Positions 30,338 to 39,983 are shown, counted from the stretch's first letter. The stretch: DNA of 47,011 nucleotides from Erysipelothrix sp. UBA3377 (GCA_002359085.1 DEQB01000073.1:40746-87756), one strand, 5' to 3'. Made by a program: numbers and translations. The notes: generated by a model from the letters alone, not told the origin.

Positions 30338-33034
30338 ATGCTCCAAATTAAAAACATTAGAAAAACATATGTTACCGGTGACTTAACACAAGTGGCACTT
30401 GATGGCGTAAGTTTTAACTTACGAAATAGTGAACTTGTGGCCATTTTAGGTCAAAGTGGTTCCGGTAAAACCACAACACTTAATATTATTGGGGGTCTGG
30501 ATCGCTATGATTCAGGAGATATTATCATCAATAATATTTCTACCAAAAATTATGCAGACCGCGATTGGGATTCTTATAGAAACCATACAATTGGGTTTGT
30601 ATTTCAAAGCTATAACCTCATCCCCCACCAAACCATACTCGCAAACGTTGAGTTGGCACTTACGATTTCAGGCGTAAGCAAAAAAGAAAGAAAAAGACGC
30701 GCAGCCAAAGCCTTGGAAGATGTTGGTTTGAAAGATCAACTTCATAAAAAACCAAATCAAATGTCAGGGGGTCAAATGCAAAGGGTTGCGATTGCCAGAG
30801 CCTTGGTCAATGATCCCGACATCTTACTTGCGGATGAACCAACCGGTGCATTAGACAGCGAAACCAGTGTCGTGGTTATGAATTTACTCAAAGAAATCGC
30901 AAAAGACAGATTGGTTGTCTTGGTTACCCATAACCAAGAGCTTGCGCAAGAATATGCGACCAGAATTATCAAACTGCATGACGGTCAAATTATCAGTGAT
31001 TCAAACCCATTTGAAGTTAAGGACACTACCCAAACAATCGAACATAAAAACTTAGGAAAAACATCCATGTCATTCTTTACGGCATTAACCTTGAGTTTCA
31101 ATAACCTTCGAACCAAAAAAGCAAGAACATTTTTAACGTCATTTGCGGGTTCTATCGGTATTATAGGGATTGCTTTGATTCTATCACTTTCTACAGGTGT
31201 CAATCAGTATATCGATGACATACAAAGAGATACGATGGCCTCTTACCCCATTACACTTGAAACACAAACCTTTGATTTAAGCAGCATTCTTGAAGTGGGT
31301 ATCCCAAACAATACAAATGGTGTTGAAAATGATGGCAGTGCTATCTATTCAAACAGCTCCAGTTTACAAGCCATTAATCAAACCACTACGAGTATTAAAG
31401 AAAACAACTTAACTTCGTTCAAAAAATATTTAGATGATCCAAACAGTGAAATTCATCAATATGTTGGATCCAACGGTATCATCTACAGTTACAACGTATC
31501 ATTTGAAGCATACGCTTTGGATGTAAACGATGAACGCATCAATACCAATGGTAGCTCTTTTGATACCAACTTCCAGCCACATGGTAATCCCCTTCAAATC
31601 AGTCAAGGAAACAATCCTAATTTCTCTCAAATCATGTATGGTCAAGGCGATCAATTAATCAGTGACATCATTTATGATAACTACGATTTGGTTAAAGGGT
31701 CATGGCCCAATGCCTATGATGAAGTAATCCTTGTAGTGGATAGAAATAACGAAATATCCCTAAGCACTCTTTATGAATTGGGTTTACTTCCAGCTGAACA
31801 ATACCGTGAAATTCTTGAAGTAATGGATCAGGGCGAAACGTATGATTTTGAAACACAGATCCTTGATTTTGATCAAATTTTACATCATACATTCCAAATT
31901 GTTCCAGCCAGTAATTACTATATCGAGAACGAAGATGGAACCTTTGAAAAAATTGAAGAGACACAAGATGCTTTCACTGATTTATTAAATGAAAGTATCA
32001 CGCTTAAAATTACGGGAATCGTACAGATTAATAACGACGATAACTCTCAACTGCTTTCTTCAGCCATCGGATACACACGTGCTTTAAGTGAACGCATGAT
32101 AGATACAATTAATAACAGCCCCGTTGTGTTGGCGCAACAAAACACGCCTGATATCAATGTTCTCAACGGCCTTTCATTTGAACCGAAAGATGATAACGCA
32201 AAAATTGAAGACACAATCACCTACCTTGAAGACTTAGGTATCAGTGGTAAGGCAGATTTGTTTAAAAACTTACTCAGAACCATTTATGGTGATGATCCAA
32301 GTATGATTCAACAATTTGCGGGTTATAGTGAAATACAATTGGCGAATATGCTGGATCAATACTTAACAGATCCCGATGATGAGGTGTTGTTGGGTATATA
32401 CGATACAAACATCTCTATTGGTAGCTTTGATGAAAATATGACAGCGTTTGGATGGATTAGTTTGGATGCACCCACGAGTATCGATATTTATACCGATAGT
32501 TTTGAAGCCAAAGACGGCATCACAACCAGCATCGAAAATTATAATAAAACAGTAGCAAGTGATGACCAGATAACGTATACAGATTATATTGGATTATTGA
32601 TGTCCTCTATCACAACCATTGTGAATGTTGTCTCCTATGTCTTAATTGCTTTTGTAGCTGTTTCGTTGGTGGTATCCTCAATTATGATTGGCATCATTAC
32701 TTACATCTCAGTACTGGAAAGAACCAAAGAAATTGGTATTCTACGTGCGATTGGTGCTTCAAAATTGAACATATCCAATGTATTTAATGCTGAAACATTT
32801 ATTGTTGGATTACTATCCGGTATTTTGGGAATCGGATTTACACAACTCTTACTCATTCCCCTCAATTCCTTGATCCATATTATTGCGAATACAAATGATG
32901 TGAATGCAGCCTTACCCCTGAATGCAGCGCTTATCCTTATTTTATTAAGTCTGATTCTAACGGTATTGGCCGGTCTCATTCCTGCTTCCAAAGCAGCGAA
33001 ACAAGATCCCGTGATTGCGTTACGTTCTGAATAG
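30338..33034 (+). CDS. ABC exporter, fused ATPase and MacB/FtsX-type permease
   Basis: The chosen start is the ATG at 30338 behind GGCAGGA; an in-frame ATG at 30320 has no site. The 898 residues hold an N-terminal ATPase (about 1-220): Walker A ILGQSGSGKTT, MSGGQMQRVAIARAL and LLADEPTGALD. One membrane helix (about 250-275) is followed by a very large hydrophilic external region (about 280-755) rich in Asn/Asp/Thr. Three C-terminal helices with the FtsX signature (ISVLERTKEIGILRAIGASK) close the protein. MacB-family pumps are mechanotransmission exporters for peptides, lipoproteins or toxins. No adjacent sensor kinase or membrane-fusion gene is present. Substrate is unknown. Confidence 0.9.
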   Translation: MLQIKNIRKTYVTGDLTQVALDGVSFNLRNSELVAILGQSGSGKTTTLNIIGGLDRYDSGDIIINNISTKNYADRDWDSYRNHTIGFVFQSYNLIPHQTILANVELALTISGVSKKERKRRAAKALEDVGLKDQLHKKPNQMSGGQMQRVAIARALVNDPDILLADEPTGALDSETSVVVMNLLKEIAKDRLVVLVTHNQELAQEYATRIIKLHDGQIISDSNPFEVKDTTQTIEHKNLGKTSMSFFTALTLSFNNLRTKKARTFLTSFAGSIGIIGIALILSLSTGVNQYIDDIQRDTMASYPITLETQTFDLSSILEVGIPNNTNGVENDGSAIYSNSSSLQAINQTTTSIKENNLTSFKKYLDDPNSEIHQYVGSNGIIYSYNVSFEAYALDVNDERINTNGSSFDTNFQPHGNPLQISQGNNPNFSQIMYGQGDQLISDIIYDNYDLVKGSWPNAYDEVILVVDRNNEISLSTLYELGLLPAEQYREILEVMDQGETYDFETQILDFDQILHHTFQIVPASNYYIENEDGTFEKIEETQDAFTDLLNESITLKITGIVQINNDDNSQLLSSAIGYTRALSERMIDTINNSPVVLAQQNTPDINVLNGLSFEPKDDNAKIEDTITYLEDLGISGKADLFKNLLRTIYGDDPSMIQQFAGYSEIQLANMLDQYLTDPDDEVLLGIYDTNISIGSFDENMTAFGWISLDAPTSIDIYTDSFEAKDGITTSIENYNKTVASDDQITYTDYIGLLMSSITTIVNVVSYVLIAFVAVSLVVSSIMIGIITYISVLERTKEIGILRAIGASKLNISNVFNAETFIVGLLSGILGIGFTQLLLIPLNSLIHIIANTNDVNAALPLNAALILILLSLILTVLAGLIPASKAAKQDPVIALRSE

Positions 33035-33036
33035 AC

Positions 33037-33063
33037 AAAAGGTGGATTGCTCCACCTTTTTTT
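33037..33063. terminator. Terminator between the convergent ABC exporter and livF genes
   Basis: A 9-bp stem (AAAGGTGGA with TCCACCTTT, four-base loop) is followed by seven U on the plus strand, and by a shorter U run on the minus strand. It ends the exporter transcript and may also serve livF. Confidence 0.88.
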
Positions 33064-33068
33064 AATGT

Positions 33069-33776
33069 TTATGAGACACCCAAATATATCTCCTGTACAC
33101 TTTCACTTTCTTTAAGATCTTTAGCAAGACCTTCCATTTTAATAAAACCACCTTCAATGATATAAGCATAGTCTGCAACTTCTAAAGCTTTATGTGCATT
33201 TTGTTCAATCAAAAGAATGGTCATCCCATCTTTATTGATGGATTGAATTAATTCAAAAATTTGTTTAACAATCAAGGGTGCAAGTCCCATACTGGGTTCA
33301 TCCAATAACAACAATTTTGGTTTGGTTAACAAGGCTCTAGAGATCGCTAACATCTGCTGTTCCCCTCCAGAGAGTGTACTTGCGTTTTGATTACGACGTT
33401 GGTTTAAGATTTCAAACTTTTCATAAACCAACTCAAGTTCTTTTTGAACGTTATCTTTGTCTTTTCTAAGGTAAGCACCCAATAGTAAATTCTCTTCAAC
33501 ACTCATACCCGAGAAAATACGTCTGCCTTCAGGTACATGAACGATGCCTTTAGAAACTATGGTTTGAGGTGGTATCGTTAAAACAGATTCCCCTTCAAAC
33601 TCAATCGTACCGCCTGTTGGTTTTAGTAAACCCGATATGGTTTTAAGTAGCGTTGATTTACCAGCTCCATTGGCACCGATTAAGGTTACGATTTGGCCTT
33701 TATCAACGTGGATTGATATATTCTTTATGGCTTTAATTTCACCGTAATTTACCGTTAAGTTATCAATTTTTAACAT
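33069..33776 (-). CDS. livF: Branched-chain amino acid ABC transporter ATP-binding protein LivF
   Basis: This is one of the two ATPases of the leucine/isoleucine/valine importer. The 235 residues show Walker A LIGANGAGKSTLLKTISGL, HVPEGRRIFSGMSVEENLLLGAY (typical of LivF), LSGGEQQMLAISRAL, LLLDEPSMGLAPL and LIEQNAHKALEVAD. The ATG at 33776 overlaps the livG stop (TGATG) behind GGGAGG; a TTG one codon upstream is open but less likely. It is the last gene of livJHMGF. Confidence 0.95.
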   Translation of the reverse strand: MLKIDNLTVNYGEIKAIKNISIHVDKGQIVTLIGANGAGKSTLLKTISGLLKPTGGTIEFEGESVLTIPPQTIVSKGIVHVPEGRRIFSGMSVEENLLLGAYLRKDKDNVQKELELVYEKFEILNQRRNQNASTLSGGEQQMLAISRALLTKPKLLLLDEPSMGLAPLIVKQIFELIQSINKDGMTILLIEQNAHKALEVADYAYIIEGGFIKMEGLAKDLKESESVQEIYLGVS

Positions 33777-34549
33777 CAATCATCGCCTCCCAAATATGCT
33801 TCTATAACCAAGGGGTCATTTCGTATAAATTCTGGACTCCCACTTGAGATAAGTTGACCATAATTTAAAACATGAATCGTATCACACAGGCTCATTACCA
33901 AATTCATATCATGTTCAATTAGTACTATGGTTAAATCGAATTTTGTATGAATTAAATTAATGAAATGGATTAAATCCTGAGTTTCCTGGGGATTCATACC
34001 GGCAGCAGGTTCATCCAAAAATAACGTTTTTGCTCCCGTAGCCAAAGCGCGCGCGATTTCTAAGCGTCGCTGTTCGCCATAACTCAAAGCAGAAGCCTTA
34101 TGATGTCGTTTCTCAATCAAATCCGTAATATCCAAATACTGTTTTGCTTTCTCGTGGGTTATGCGTTCCTCACGATAGTAATGCTTCGTGCGAAATATTG
34201 CGTCTGCTTTTGAATATTTCATACTGTTATGCATCGCAATTTTAATATTATCAAGAATCGTTAAATCCTTGAATAAACGAATGTTTTGAAAGGTACGCGC
34301 AAATCCCAATTCAGTGATCTGATCGACGCGTTTTTTACTTAAATTAATATCTTTGGTATCATGAAAAATTACATTACCAGATGTGGGTTTATAAAAACCC
34401 GTCAAACAATTGAAGAGTGTTGTTTTACCAGCACCATTTGGACCAATGATCCCAATTTTCTTGCCCTTCTCAATCTCAAAACTAACATCGGAAACAGCGA
34501 TTACACCGCCAAAACGTTGTGTTACATGATCAATCTTTAATAGTGGCAT
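33776..34549 (-). CDS. livG: Branched-chain amino acid ABC transporter ATP-binding protein LivG
   Basis: This is the second ATPase of the importer. The 257 residues have Walker A IIGPNGAGKTTLFNCLTGFYKP, the LivG-typical GFARTFQNIRLFKDLTILDNI, signature LSYGEQRRLEIARALA, Walker B LFLDEPAAGMNPQE and VLIEHDMNLVMSLCD. It overlaps livM by 20 bases. LivG versus LivF was decided by the RTFQN and AAGMNP motifs. Confidence 0.95.
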   Translation of the reverse strand: MPLLKIDHVTQRFGGVIAVSDVSFEIEKGKKIGIIGPNGAGKTTLFNCLTGFYKPTSGNVIFHDTKDINLSKKRVDQITELGFARTFQNIRLFKDLTILDNIKIAMHNSMKYSKADAIFRTKHYYREERITHEKAKQYLDITDLIEKRHHKASALSYGEQRRLEIARALATGAKTLFLDEPAAGMNPQETQDLIHFINLIHTKFDLTIVLIEHDMNLVMSLCDTIHVLNYGQLISSGSPEFIRNDPLVIEAYLGGDD

Positions 34550-35501
34550 CTTGTTCCCTCCGTTTCCATATTCTCCTAAAGCTCAGTTCATATTTACCCA
34601 ATAAGCCACCGGGTTTGAATATCATCATTACGATCAATAAAATAGAATAAATGATAACCCGTTCTTGAGCATATTTTTGAAATATCAGATTGATTAAACC
34701 AATGGTAATGGCAGAGATTACAGTACCTGTAAAACTACCCAATCCCCCAAGTACAGCGATGACTAATATGTCAACAGATTTATTAAAGTCGAATAGACTG
34801 GGTTGAATGATGGTATAGTAGGATGCATAATTAGCGCCCGCCAAACTCGCAAACAGTGCACCCACTAAGAAGGCTGATACTTTTTGTTGGGTTAAATTGA
34901 GTCCCATGGCACTGGATGCCAAATCATCTTCTTGAACCCCATACCATGCACGTCCAAATCTGGAGTTTTTTAGTGCACTGAGTATGTAAAGTGTTAAAAT
35001 CGTCATTAGATAAATAAACCCAAAAGTTGGATACCGTGGAATACTGGTGATACCACGGGCACCGCCTGTAATACTTTCAAAGTTCACAATCACAATTCGA
35101 ATAATTTCTGATATACCCAAGGTCGCAATTGCAAGGTAATCCCCTTTAAGACGTAAAGTTGGAATGGATACAATCAGAGATACAATACCGGTAATGAGAA
35201 ACCCTACCAAGATACCTATGATAAATCCCCAATATGAGGGAATTTTTTGAAGTGTTAAGGCAACACTGTAAGCACCAATTGACATAAAACCAGCATGACC
35301 TAATGAAAATTGTCCTGCGATACCAAGAATTAAGTTTAAAGACGCTGCTAAAATAATGTTAATCATGATCGCAATGATGGCGATTTGATGTGAACGTTTC
35401 AAAATGCCCACATTAAATAAAACAGTCAAAACTATAAAACCAATAAGTGCAAACAATATCCATGAAACTGTAGGCTTGGTAATTCTACGTGTTTTTTTCA
35501 T
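34530..35501 (-). CDS. livM: Branched-chain amino acid ABC transporter permease LivM
   Basis: This is a membrane subunit with about eight to nine hydrophobic helices in 323 residues. It carries the LivM signatures LGIAGQFSLGHAGFMSIGAYSVALT, LRLKGDYLAIATLGISEIIRI and the coupling-loop region SSAMGLNLTQQKVSAFLVGALFASLAGA. It overlaps livH by four bases and livG by 20. Confidence 0.95.
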   Translation of the reverse strand: MKKTRRITKPTVSWILFALIGFIVLTVLFNVGILKRSHQIAIIAIMINIILAASLNLILGIAGQFSLGHAGFMSIGAYSVALTLQKIPSYWGFIIGILVGFLITGIVSLIVSIPTLRLKGDYLAIATLGISEIIRIVIVNFESITGGARGITSIPRYPTFGFIYLMTILTLYILSALKNSRFGRAWYGVQEDDLASSAMGLNLTQQKVSAFLVGALFASLAGANYASYYTIIQPSLFDFNKSVDILVIAVLGGLGSFTGTVISAITIGLINLIFQKYAQERVIIYSILLIVMMIFKPGGLLGKYELSFRRIWKRREQDATIKD

Positions 35502-36376
35502 ACCTTTTGATCTCCTTTCTTACCGAACAATCCCGTTGGTTTGACGATTAGGATCACAATCAATACGAAATATACGACAGCATCACGCCACATCGTATAT
35601 GAAGTTGTGGAAATGAGCGTTTCTAAGCCACCAATAAAGAATCCACCAAACACAGCACCATTTAAGAGTCCAATACCCCCAAAGACTGCGGCCACAAAGG
35701 CTTTAAGGCCCCGTGTTACCCCCATAAGCGGTGTGATGTTGTGATAGTAGTTGGCTACTAAAGTCCCTGCAGCAGCCGCTAGAACACTTCCCATAATAAA
35801 GGTCATGGTAATGGTCTTGTTGACATTGATTCCCATTAGAGATGCTGCTTCTGCATCGGTAGATACAGCACGCATCGCTCGTCCAAAGTTTGTTCTATAA
35901 ACGATGATTTGTAGAACAATCAATAAGATAATGGTGGTTGAGAAAATAACAATTTGATTCCCACTTATTAAGATATTACCAATTTTAATGGATCTGAATA
36001 AAGCAACGCTTGGTAAAGCAATGATGTCAGCCCCAAAGAATTTAATAACAAGGTTTTGAATTAACAATGAAACACCAATCGCAGTGATCAATGCACTGAC
36101 TCTTGAAGCATTACGTAACGGTCGATATGCGATGCGTTCAATTAAAAATCCTACGAAACCACACACTACCATTGCATAAACAAGGGCGGCCAAAAAAGGC
36201 CAATTAAACTTAACAATTGCGACATAGGACATATAAGCACCCAGCATAAAAATATCACCATGGGCAAAATTGATGAGCTTCATAATACCATAGATCATCG
36301 TATAACCCAGCGCGATTAATGCATAAATACTCCCAATGGTTAATGCATTTAAAATTTGTTGTATTACCTGTTCCAT
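35498..36376 (-). CDS. livH: Branched-chain amino acid ABC transporter permease LivH
   Basis: This is the other membrane subunit of the importer. The 292 residues begin QQILNALTIGSIYALIALGYTMIYGIMKLINFAHGDIFMLGAY, the diagnostic LivH opening, and contain GRAMRAVSTDAEAASLMGINV and FVAAVFGGIGLLNGAVFGGF. It starts behind GAGGTGACAT and is separated from livJ by a strong stem-loop. Confidence 0.96.
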   Translation of the reverse strand: MEQVIQQILNALTIGSIYALIALGYTMIYGIMKLINFAHGDIFMLGAYMSYVAIVKFNWPFLAALVYAMVVCGFVGFLIERIAYRPLRNASRVSALITAIGVSLLIQNLVIKFFGADIIALPSVALFRSIKIGNILISGNQIVIFSTTIILLIVLQIIVYRTNFGRAMRAVSTDAEAASLMGINVNKTITMTFIMGSVLAAAAGTLVANYYHNITPLMGVTRGLKAFVAAVFGGIGLLNGAVFGGFFIGGLETLISTTSYTMWRDAVVYFVLIVILIVKPTGLFGKKGDQKV

Positions 36377-36398
36377 ATGTCACCTCTTTTATTCGTAA

Positions 36399-36423
36399 AT
36401 AAGGGGTAATGTTTACCCCTTAT
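36399..36423 (-). repeat. Strong stem-loop between livJ and livH
   Basis: An 11-bp perfect inverted repeat with a three-base loop lies just past the livJ stop. Only a weak U stretch follows, so it is probably a leaky terminator or an mRNA-stabilising 3' end. Either would let the binding protein be made in excess over the permeases. Confidence 0.7.
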
Positions 36424-36427
36424 CAAT

Positions 36428-37582
36428 TTATGGTTCAACGATTGTTGCACTCACTTCAACACCATCTTTAAGTTCTACCACGTAGGTAGATTTTTTAGCA
36501 TTGTGTAAATCATCAATGGATATAACGCCTGTAACTCCGACAAAATCAACGGTGCTTTCAATGGCTTCATTGACTTTGATTGGATCAGGTTCGCCTGCTC
36601 GATGAAGTGCATCCAATATTAAATTGGTTGCATCAAAGGCAAGTGCCGCAAATCCTATTGGTTGTTTACCGTACTCTTTAACATACGCATCCACAAAGTT
36701 GGTATGTTCGTCTGAATCAATCAATGTAGAATAGTGATTTGAGTAAAATACGTTATTCAATGCTTCTGGACCCGCCAATTTCGCGAAGTCAACACTGTCA
36801 TAGCCATCCACTCCCAACACCGGAAGATCCACGCCCAATTGACGTGCTTGTCTTAATAACGGACCAATTTCACTATAGTATCCTGGGATAAAGAGTGCTT
36901 CTACATCACTGTTTCCCTTTACTTTGGTTAAAATCGAGGAAAAATCACTTTCTCCTGCTGCATAATATTCTTCAAATACAATGTCTGCACCCAATTCTTG
37001 AATGGTTTCTTTATACTTAGAAGACAACCCTTGTGCATATTCACTGGTATTGTCTGCGATGATTCCAATCTTTGTAAAACCTTTTGTGTTAACTGTAAAG
37101 TTTGCCATCGTAACGGCTTGGAACATATCTGAATAACAAACGCGATAACCGTATGGGTATCCCATTAAGCCATCGTTGGTTACAGCATCTGCAGTTGCGG
37201 ATGGCGACACGGTTGCTACCTTCATTTCACCAGATGCTCTCACCGCCTGTGCGGAGGTTCCGGAAATCGTAGCTCCTACAATCGCAAATGCACCTTCTTC
37301 TGCAAGTCGGGTTTGCGCTTGATAAGATTCAGTTGGATCTGACTTACCATCGTAGTAAATGACTTCTATTGCTTCGCCATTGAAGCCACCCGCTTCATTG
37401 TACAGTTTCACAGCCAGCTGTGCCCCTTCCAATTCTGCGACACCATATTGTTGTCCTGCGCCAGTAAGATCAAAGTTCATACCGAGAATAAGCTTACCCT
37501 CTGTTTGGCTCCCGGAAGCGTCACAAGCGGTTAAACTCAATGCTACAAGAGCCATAAATATCAATTTAAAATATCGACTCAT
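36428..37582 (-). CDS. livJ: Branched-chain amino acid-binding lipoprotein (LivJ/LivK type)
   Basis: This is the surface lipoprotein that delivers amino acid to LivHM. The 384 residues have a signal peptide with lipobox LTAC (C20) and the periplasmic-binding fold type I: KLILGMNFDLTGAGQQYGVAELEGAQLAVKLYN, TRLAEEGAFAIVGATISGTSAQAV, KIGIIADNTSEYAQG and GFAALAFDATNLILDAL. It starts behind AAAGGAG, with a good promoter upstream. The exact ligand (Leu/Ile/Val or another amino acid) is not shown by sequence. Confidence 0.93.
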   Translation of the reverse strand: MSRYFKLIFMALVALSLTACDASGSQTEGKLILGMNFDLTGAGQQYGVAELEGAQLAVKLYNEAGGFNGEAIEVIYYDGKSDPTESYQAQTRLAEEGAFAIVGATISGTSAQAVRASGEMKVATVSPSATADAVTNDGLMGYPYGYRVCYSDMFQAVTMANFTVNTKGFTKIGIIADNTSEYAQGLSSKYKETIQELGADIVFEEYYAAGESDFSSILTKVKGNSDVEALFIPGYYSEIGPLLRQARQLGVDLPVLGVDGYDSVDFAKLAGPEALNNVFYSNHYSTLIDSDEHTNFVDAYVKEYGKQPIGFAALAFDATNLILDALHRAGEPDPIKVNEAIESTVDFVGVTGVISIDDLHNAKKSTYVVELKDGVEVSATIVEP

Positions 37583-37608
37583 ATTTCTTTCTCCTTTTCT
37601 ATGTTACA

Positions 37609-37637
37609 AGTATACCCATACTTTTACATTATTTCAA
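37609..37637 (-). promoter_or_regulatory. Promoter of the liv operon
   Basis: TTGAAA and TATACT on the minus strand are separated by 17 bases; the -10 is about 27 bases before the livJ ATG. Confidence 0.7.
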
Positions 37638-37679
37638 GATTATTTACATTTTATTATCATATTCTTTCATTGTGTTTCA

Positions 37680-37708
37680 TTTACGTCCACGAATATAAGT
37701 GTTATAAT
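37680..37708 (+). promoter_or_regulatory. Promoter of the dps-like gene
   Basis: TTTACG and a perfect TATAAT on the plus strand are separated by 17 bases, about 20 bases before the ATG. An A/T-rich stretch at 37651-37665 resembles a PerR box only loosely, at 9 of 14 positions. Confidence 0.65.
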
Positions 37709-37727
37709 GAGTTTGGAGGTAATAGAT

Positions 37728-38162
37728 ATGGTTGAAAAATATTTAAATGAATTGGTCGGATCTTTGGGTGTACTTTACATTAAGTTACACCAACATCACT
37801 GGTTTGTGACGGGACCTAAGTTCTTCACACTCCACGAAAGATTTGAGGATTACTATGATGAAACTACCGAGTATCTCGATGAAGTTGCGGAAAGAATGTT
37901 GGCTTTAGAATTAAATCCAATTTCAACTCTCAGTGAGTTCTTAGATCATTCTTGGATTAAGGAATCCCCTTATACAGACAAGAAAACGGATAAAGAATTC
38001 GTAAAATCAGTATACGATGATTTCACAATCATGGCTGAAAAACTTCAAGAAGGACTGGATGTTACCGCAGATGCCAACGATGATGTCACAAATGACATGC
38101 TCGTGGGTATGAAAACAGATTACGAAAAACATCTTTGGATGTTGAGAGCATATCTAGACTAA
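37728..38162 (+). CDS. dps: Dps-like ferritin (DNA-protecting iron-storage protein)
   Basis: Dps proteins form 12-subunit shells that oxidise and store iron and protect against peroxide. The 144-residue protein has the family pattern LYIKLHQHHWFVTGPKFFTLHERFEDYYDETTEYLDEVAERM, with the ferroxidase His, Asp and Glu residues at the subunit interface. The start is the ATG at 37728 behind TTGGAGG; a longer open frame into livJ has no support. There is no obvious Lys-rich DNA-binding tail, so it may only store iron. It is monocistronic with a terminator. Confidence 0.93.
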   Translation: MVEKYLNELVGSLGVLYIKLHQHHWFVTGPKFFTLHERFEDYYDETTEYLDEVAERMLALELNPISTLSEFLDHSWIKESPYTDKKTDKEFVKSVYDDFTIMAEKLQEGLDVTADANDDVTNDMLVGMKTDYEKHLWMLRAYLD

Positions 38163-38185
38163 AAGCAGCAAACGCTGCTTTTTTT
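38162..38185 (+). terminator. Rho-independent terminator after dps
   Basis: An 8-bp stem (AAAGCAGC with GCTGCTTT, four-base loop) is followed by a U run directly after the stop codon. Confidence 0.88.
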
Positions 38186-38189
38186 CATC

Positions 38190-38218
38190 AAAAAAAGGAA
38201 CTCTCTGATGAAAGTTCC
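38190..38218 (-). terminator. Rho-independent terminator after thrS
   Basis: A 6-bp stem (GGAACT with AGTTCC, ten-base loop, minus strand) is followed by seven U. It is a separate hairpin from the dps terminator and faces it. Confidence 0.8.
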
Positions 38219-38225
38219 CTATTTA

Positions 38226-39983
38226 CTATTTCTTTAAATTACGAATTGTTTTATTCTCAATTTCCTCTAAAGCAAGTTCCACAAACGCTTGAATTGAAAC
38301 AGTATGCTGTGATTGTTCACCATAACGTCTCAAGTTAACGGATTGCGATTCCACTTCTTTATCACCCAAGATAAGTTGGAGTGGAATTTTTGATTTTTGA
38401 GCTTCTCTTAAACGGTATCCCAGTTTTTCATTACGTGCATCCACATCAACACGAATGCCATTATTTTCTAACAATACCTTTACCTGCTCAGCATACTCAG
38501 TATGATATTCTGCATTTACAGGAATAATACGCACTTGAAGTGGCGCAAGCCATACGGGAAATGCACCCGCAAAGTGTTCAATTAAAATTCCAATAAAACG
38601 TTCTACTGAACCAAAGATAACACGATGCAACATGACGGGTTGAACTTTCTCACCATGATCATTGATGTAATTTAATTCAAAACGATCCGGTAAATTCATA
38701 TCCAATTGAACGGTACCACATTGCCATTCACGGTTTAAAGAGTCTTTGACAATGAAATCCAATTTGGGTCCATAGAATGCCCCATCCCCTTCATTGATTT
38801 TGTATGCTTTACCTGCTTTTTCACAGGCATTTTTTAAGGCAGTTTCTGAAGCATCCCATACACTGATATCCCCGATATACTTATCTTCTGGACGGGTTGA
38901 GAGTTCAATGGAGTATGTAAGACCGAAAACTGAATATACTTCGTCAATGAAATCAATGATTTCTAATACTTCAGCTTCAATTTGTTCTTGAGTTACATAA
39001 ATATGTGCATCATCTTGCGTAAACGCACGCACTCTAAACAGGCCATTTAATGCGCCACTGGCTTCGTGTCTGTGCACATGACCCAACTCAGCCATACGCA
39101 ATGGTAAATCTCTATAGGAATATAAACCATGCTTATAGATTAAGATACTACCGGGACAGTTCATCGGTTTTACCGCAAATTTACGTTCATCAATTTCTGA
39201 AATATACATGTTGTCTTGATAGTTATCCCAGTGACCTGATTTTTCCCAAAGTTCACGACTCATCATAGCGGGTGTTTCAATGAAATCATACCCACGTCTG
39301 ATGTGTACTTGTTTCCAATAATCAATCAATGAATCTTTTAATGTAACCCCATCAGCAAGCCAGAACGGAAATCCAGGTCCATACTCACTGAACATAAAGA
39401 GTCCCAGTTCACGGCCCAATATTTTGTGGTCACGTTTCTTCGCTTCTTCCAACCAGTTTAAGTATGCATCCAAGTCTTCTTGGGTATCAAAAGCGATCCC
39501 ATAAATTCTTTGGAGCATCTTATTGTTTGCGTCCGCTTTCCAGTAAGCGCCGGAAACTTTTAATAATTTATAGAATTTTACTTCTTTGGTACTCTCTACG
39601 TGCGGTCCACGACATAAGTCTACAAATTCACCTTGACGATACGCACTGATGGTGACATCGTCATCAGAGAGATTGTTTTGAATGAGATCAATCTTATAGG
39701 GATCATCCGCAAAGACTTCTAAAGCTTCATCTTTGGTTAATTCTTCACGAACGATATATTTCGCTTCCTTAGAGATTTTCTTCATTTCACGTTCAATAAG
39801 TGGTAAATCTGCTTCTGTAATTACATCATCACCCAGATCAACATCATAATAAAAACCATCTTCAATTACAGGTCCTACCCAAAATTTAGCTTGAGGATAG
39901 CGTCTTTTTATGGCCTGTGCCATAACGTGTGCACTCGAGTGATTTAAAACACTCAAACGTGCATCTTCTTTAATATTTATCAT
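38226..39983 (-). CDS. thrS: Threonyl-tRNA synthetase lacking the N-terminal TGS domain
   Basis: This class II synthetase charges tRNA-Thr. The start is the ATG at 39983 behind AGGAGG. The 585 residues begin directly in the editing domain (NHSSAHVMAQAIKRRYP, with the HxxxH metal motif). The catalytic core follows: motif 2 region MAELGHVHRHEASGALNGLFRVRAF and zinc Cys in VKPMNCPGS. A C-terminal anticodon domain (VRIIPVNAEYHTEYAEQ) closes the protein. B. subtilis ThrS has about 640 residues, with a TGS domain of roughly 60 before the editing domain; here there is no room for it because the T-box leader ends just upstream. Expression is controlled by the T-box. Confidence 0.96.
   Translation of the reverse strand: MINIKEDARLSVLNHSSAHVMAQAIKRRYPQAKFWVGPVIEDGFYYDVDLGDDVITEADLPLIEREMKKISKEAKYIVREELTKDEALEVFADDPYKIDLIQNNLSDDDVTISAYRQGEFVDLCRGPHVESTKEVKFYKLLKVSGAYWKADANNKMLQRIYGIAFDTQEDLDAYLNWLEEAKKRDHKILGRELGLFMFSEYGPGFPFWLADGVTLKDSLIDYWKQVHIRRGYDFIETPAMMSRELWEKSGHWDNYQDNMYISEIDERKFAVKPMNCPGSILIYKHGLYSYRDLPLRMAELGHVHRHEASGALNGLFRVRAFTQDDAHIYVTQEQIEAEVLEIIDFIDEVYSVFGLTYSIELSTRPEDKYIGDISVWDASETALKNACEKAGKAYKINEGDGAFYGPKLDFIVKDSLNREWQCGTVQLDMNLPDRFELNYINDHGEKVQPVMLHRVIFGSVERFIGILIEHFAGAFPVWLAPLQVRIIPVNAEYHTEYAEQVKVLLENNGIRVDVDARNEKLGYRLREAQKSKIPLQLILGDKEVESQSVNLRRYGEQSQHTVSIQAFVELALEEIENKTIRNLKK

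Noticed and set aside
37651..37665. Possible PerR box upstream of dps
   Set aside because: Only 9 of 14 positions match the palindromic consensus in very A/T-rich sequence, which is near chance.
37359..37727. N-terminal extension of the dps-like open frame into livJ
   Set aside because: It crosses livJ and both divergent promoters; the ATG at 37728 has TTGGAGG and matches the family N-terminus.
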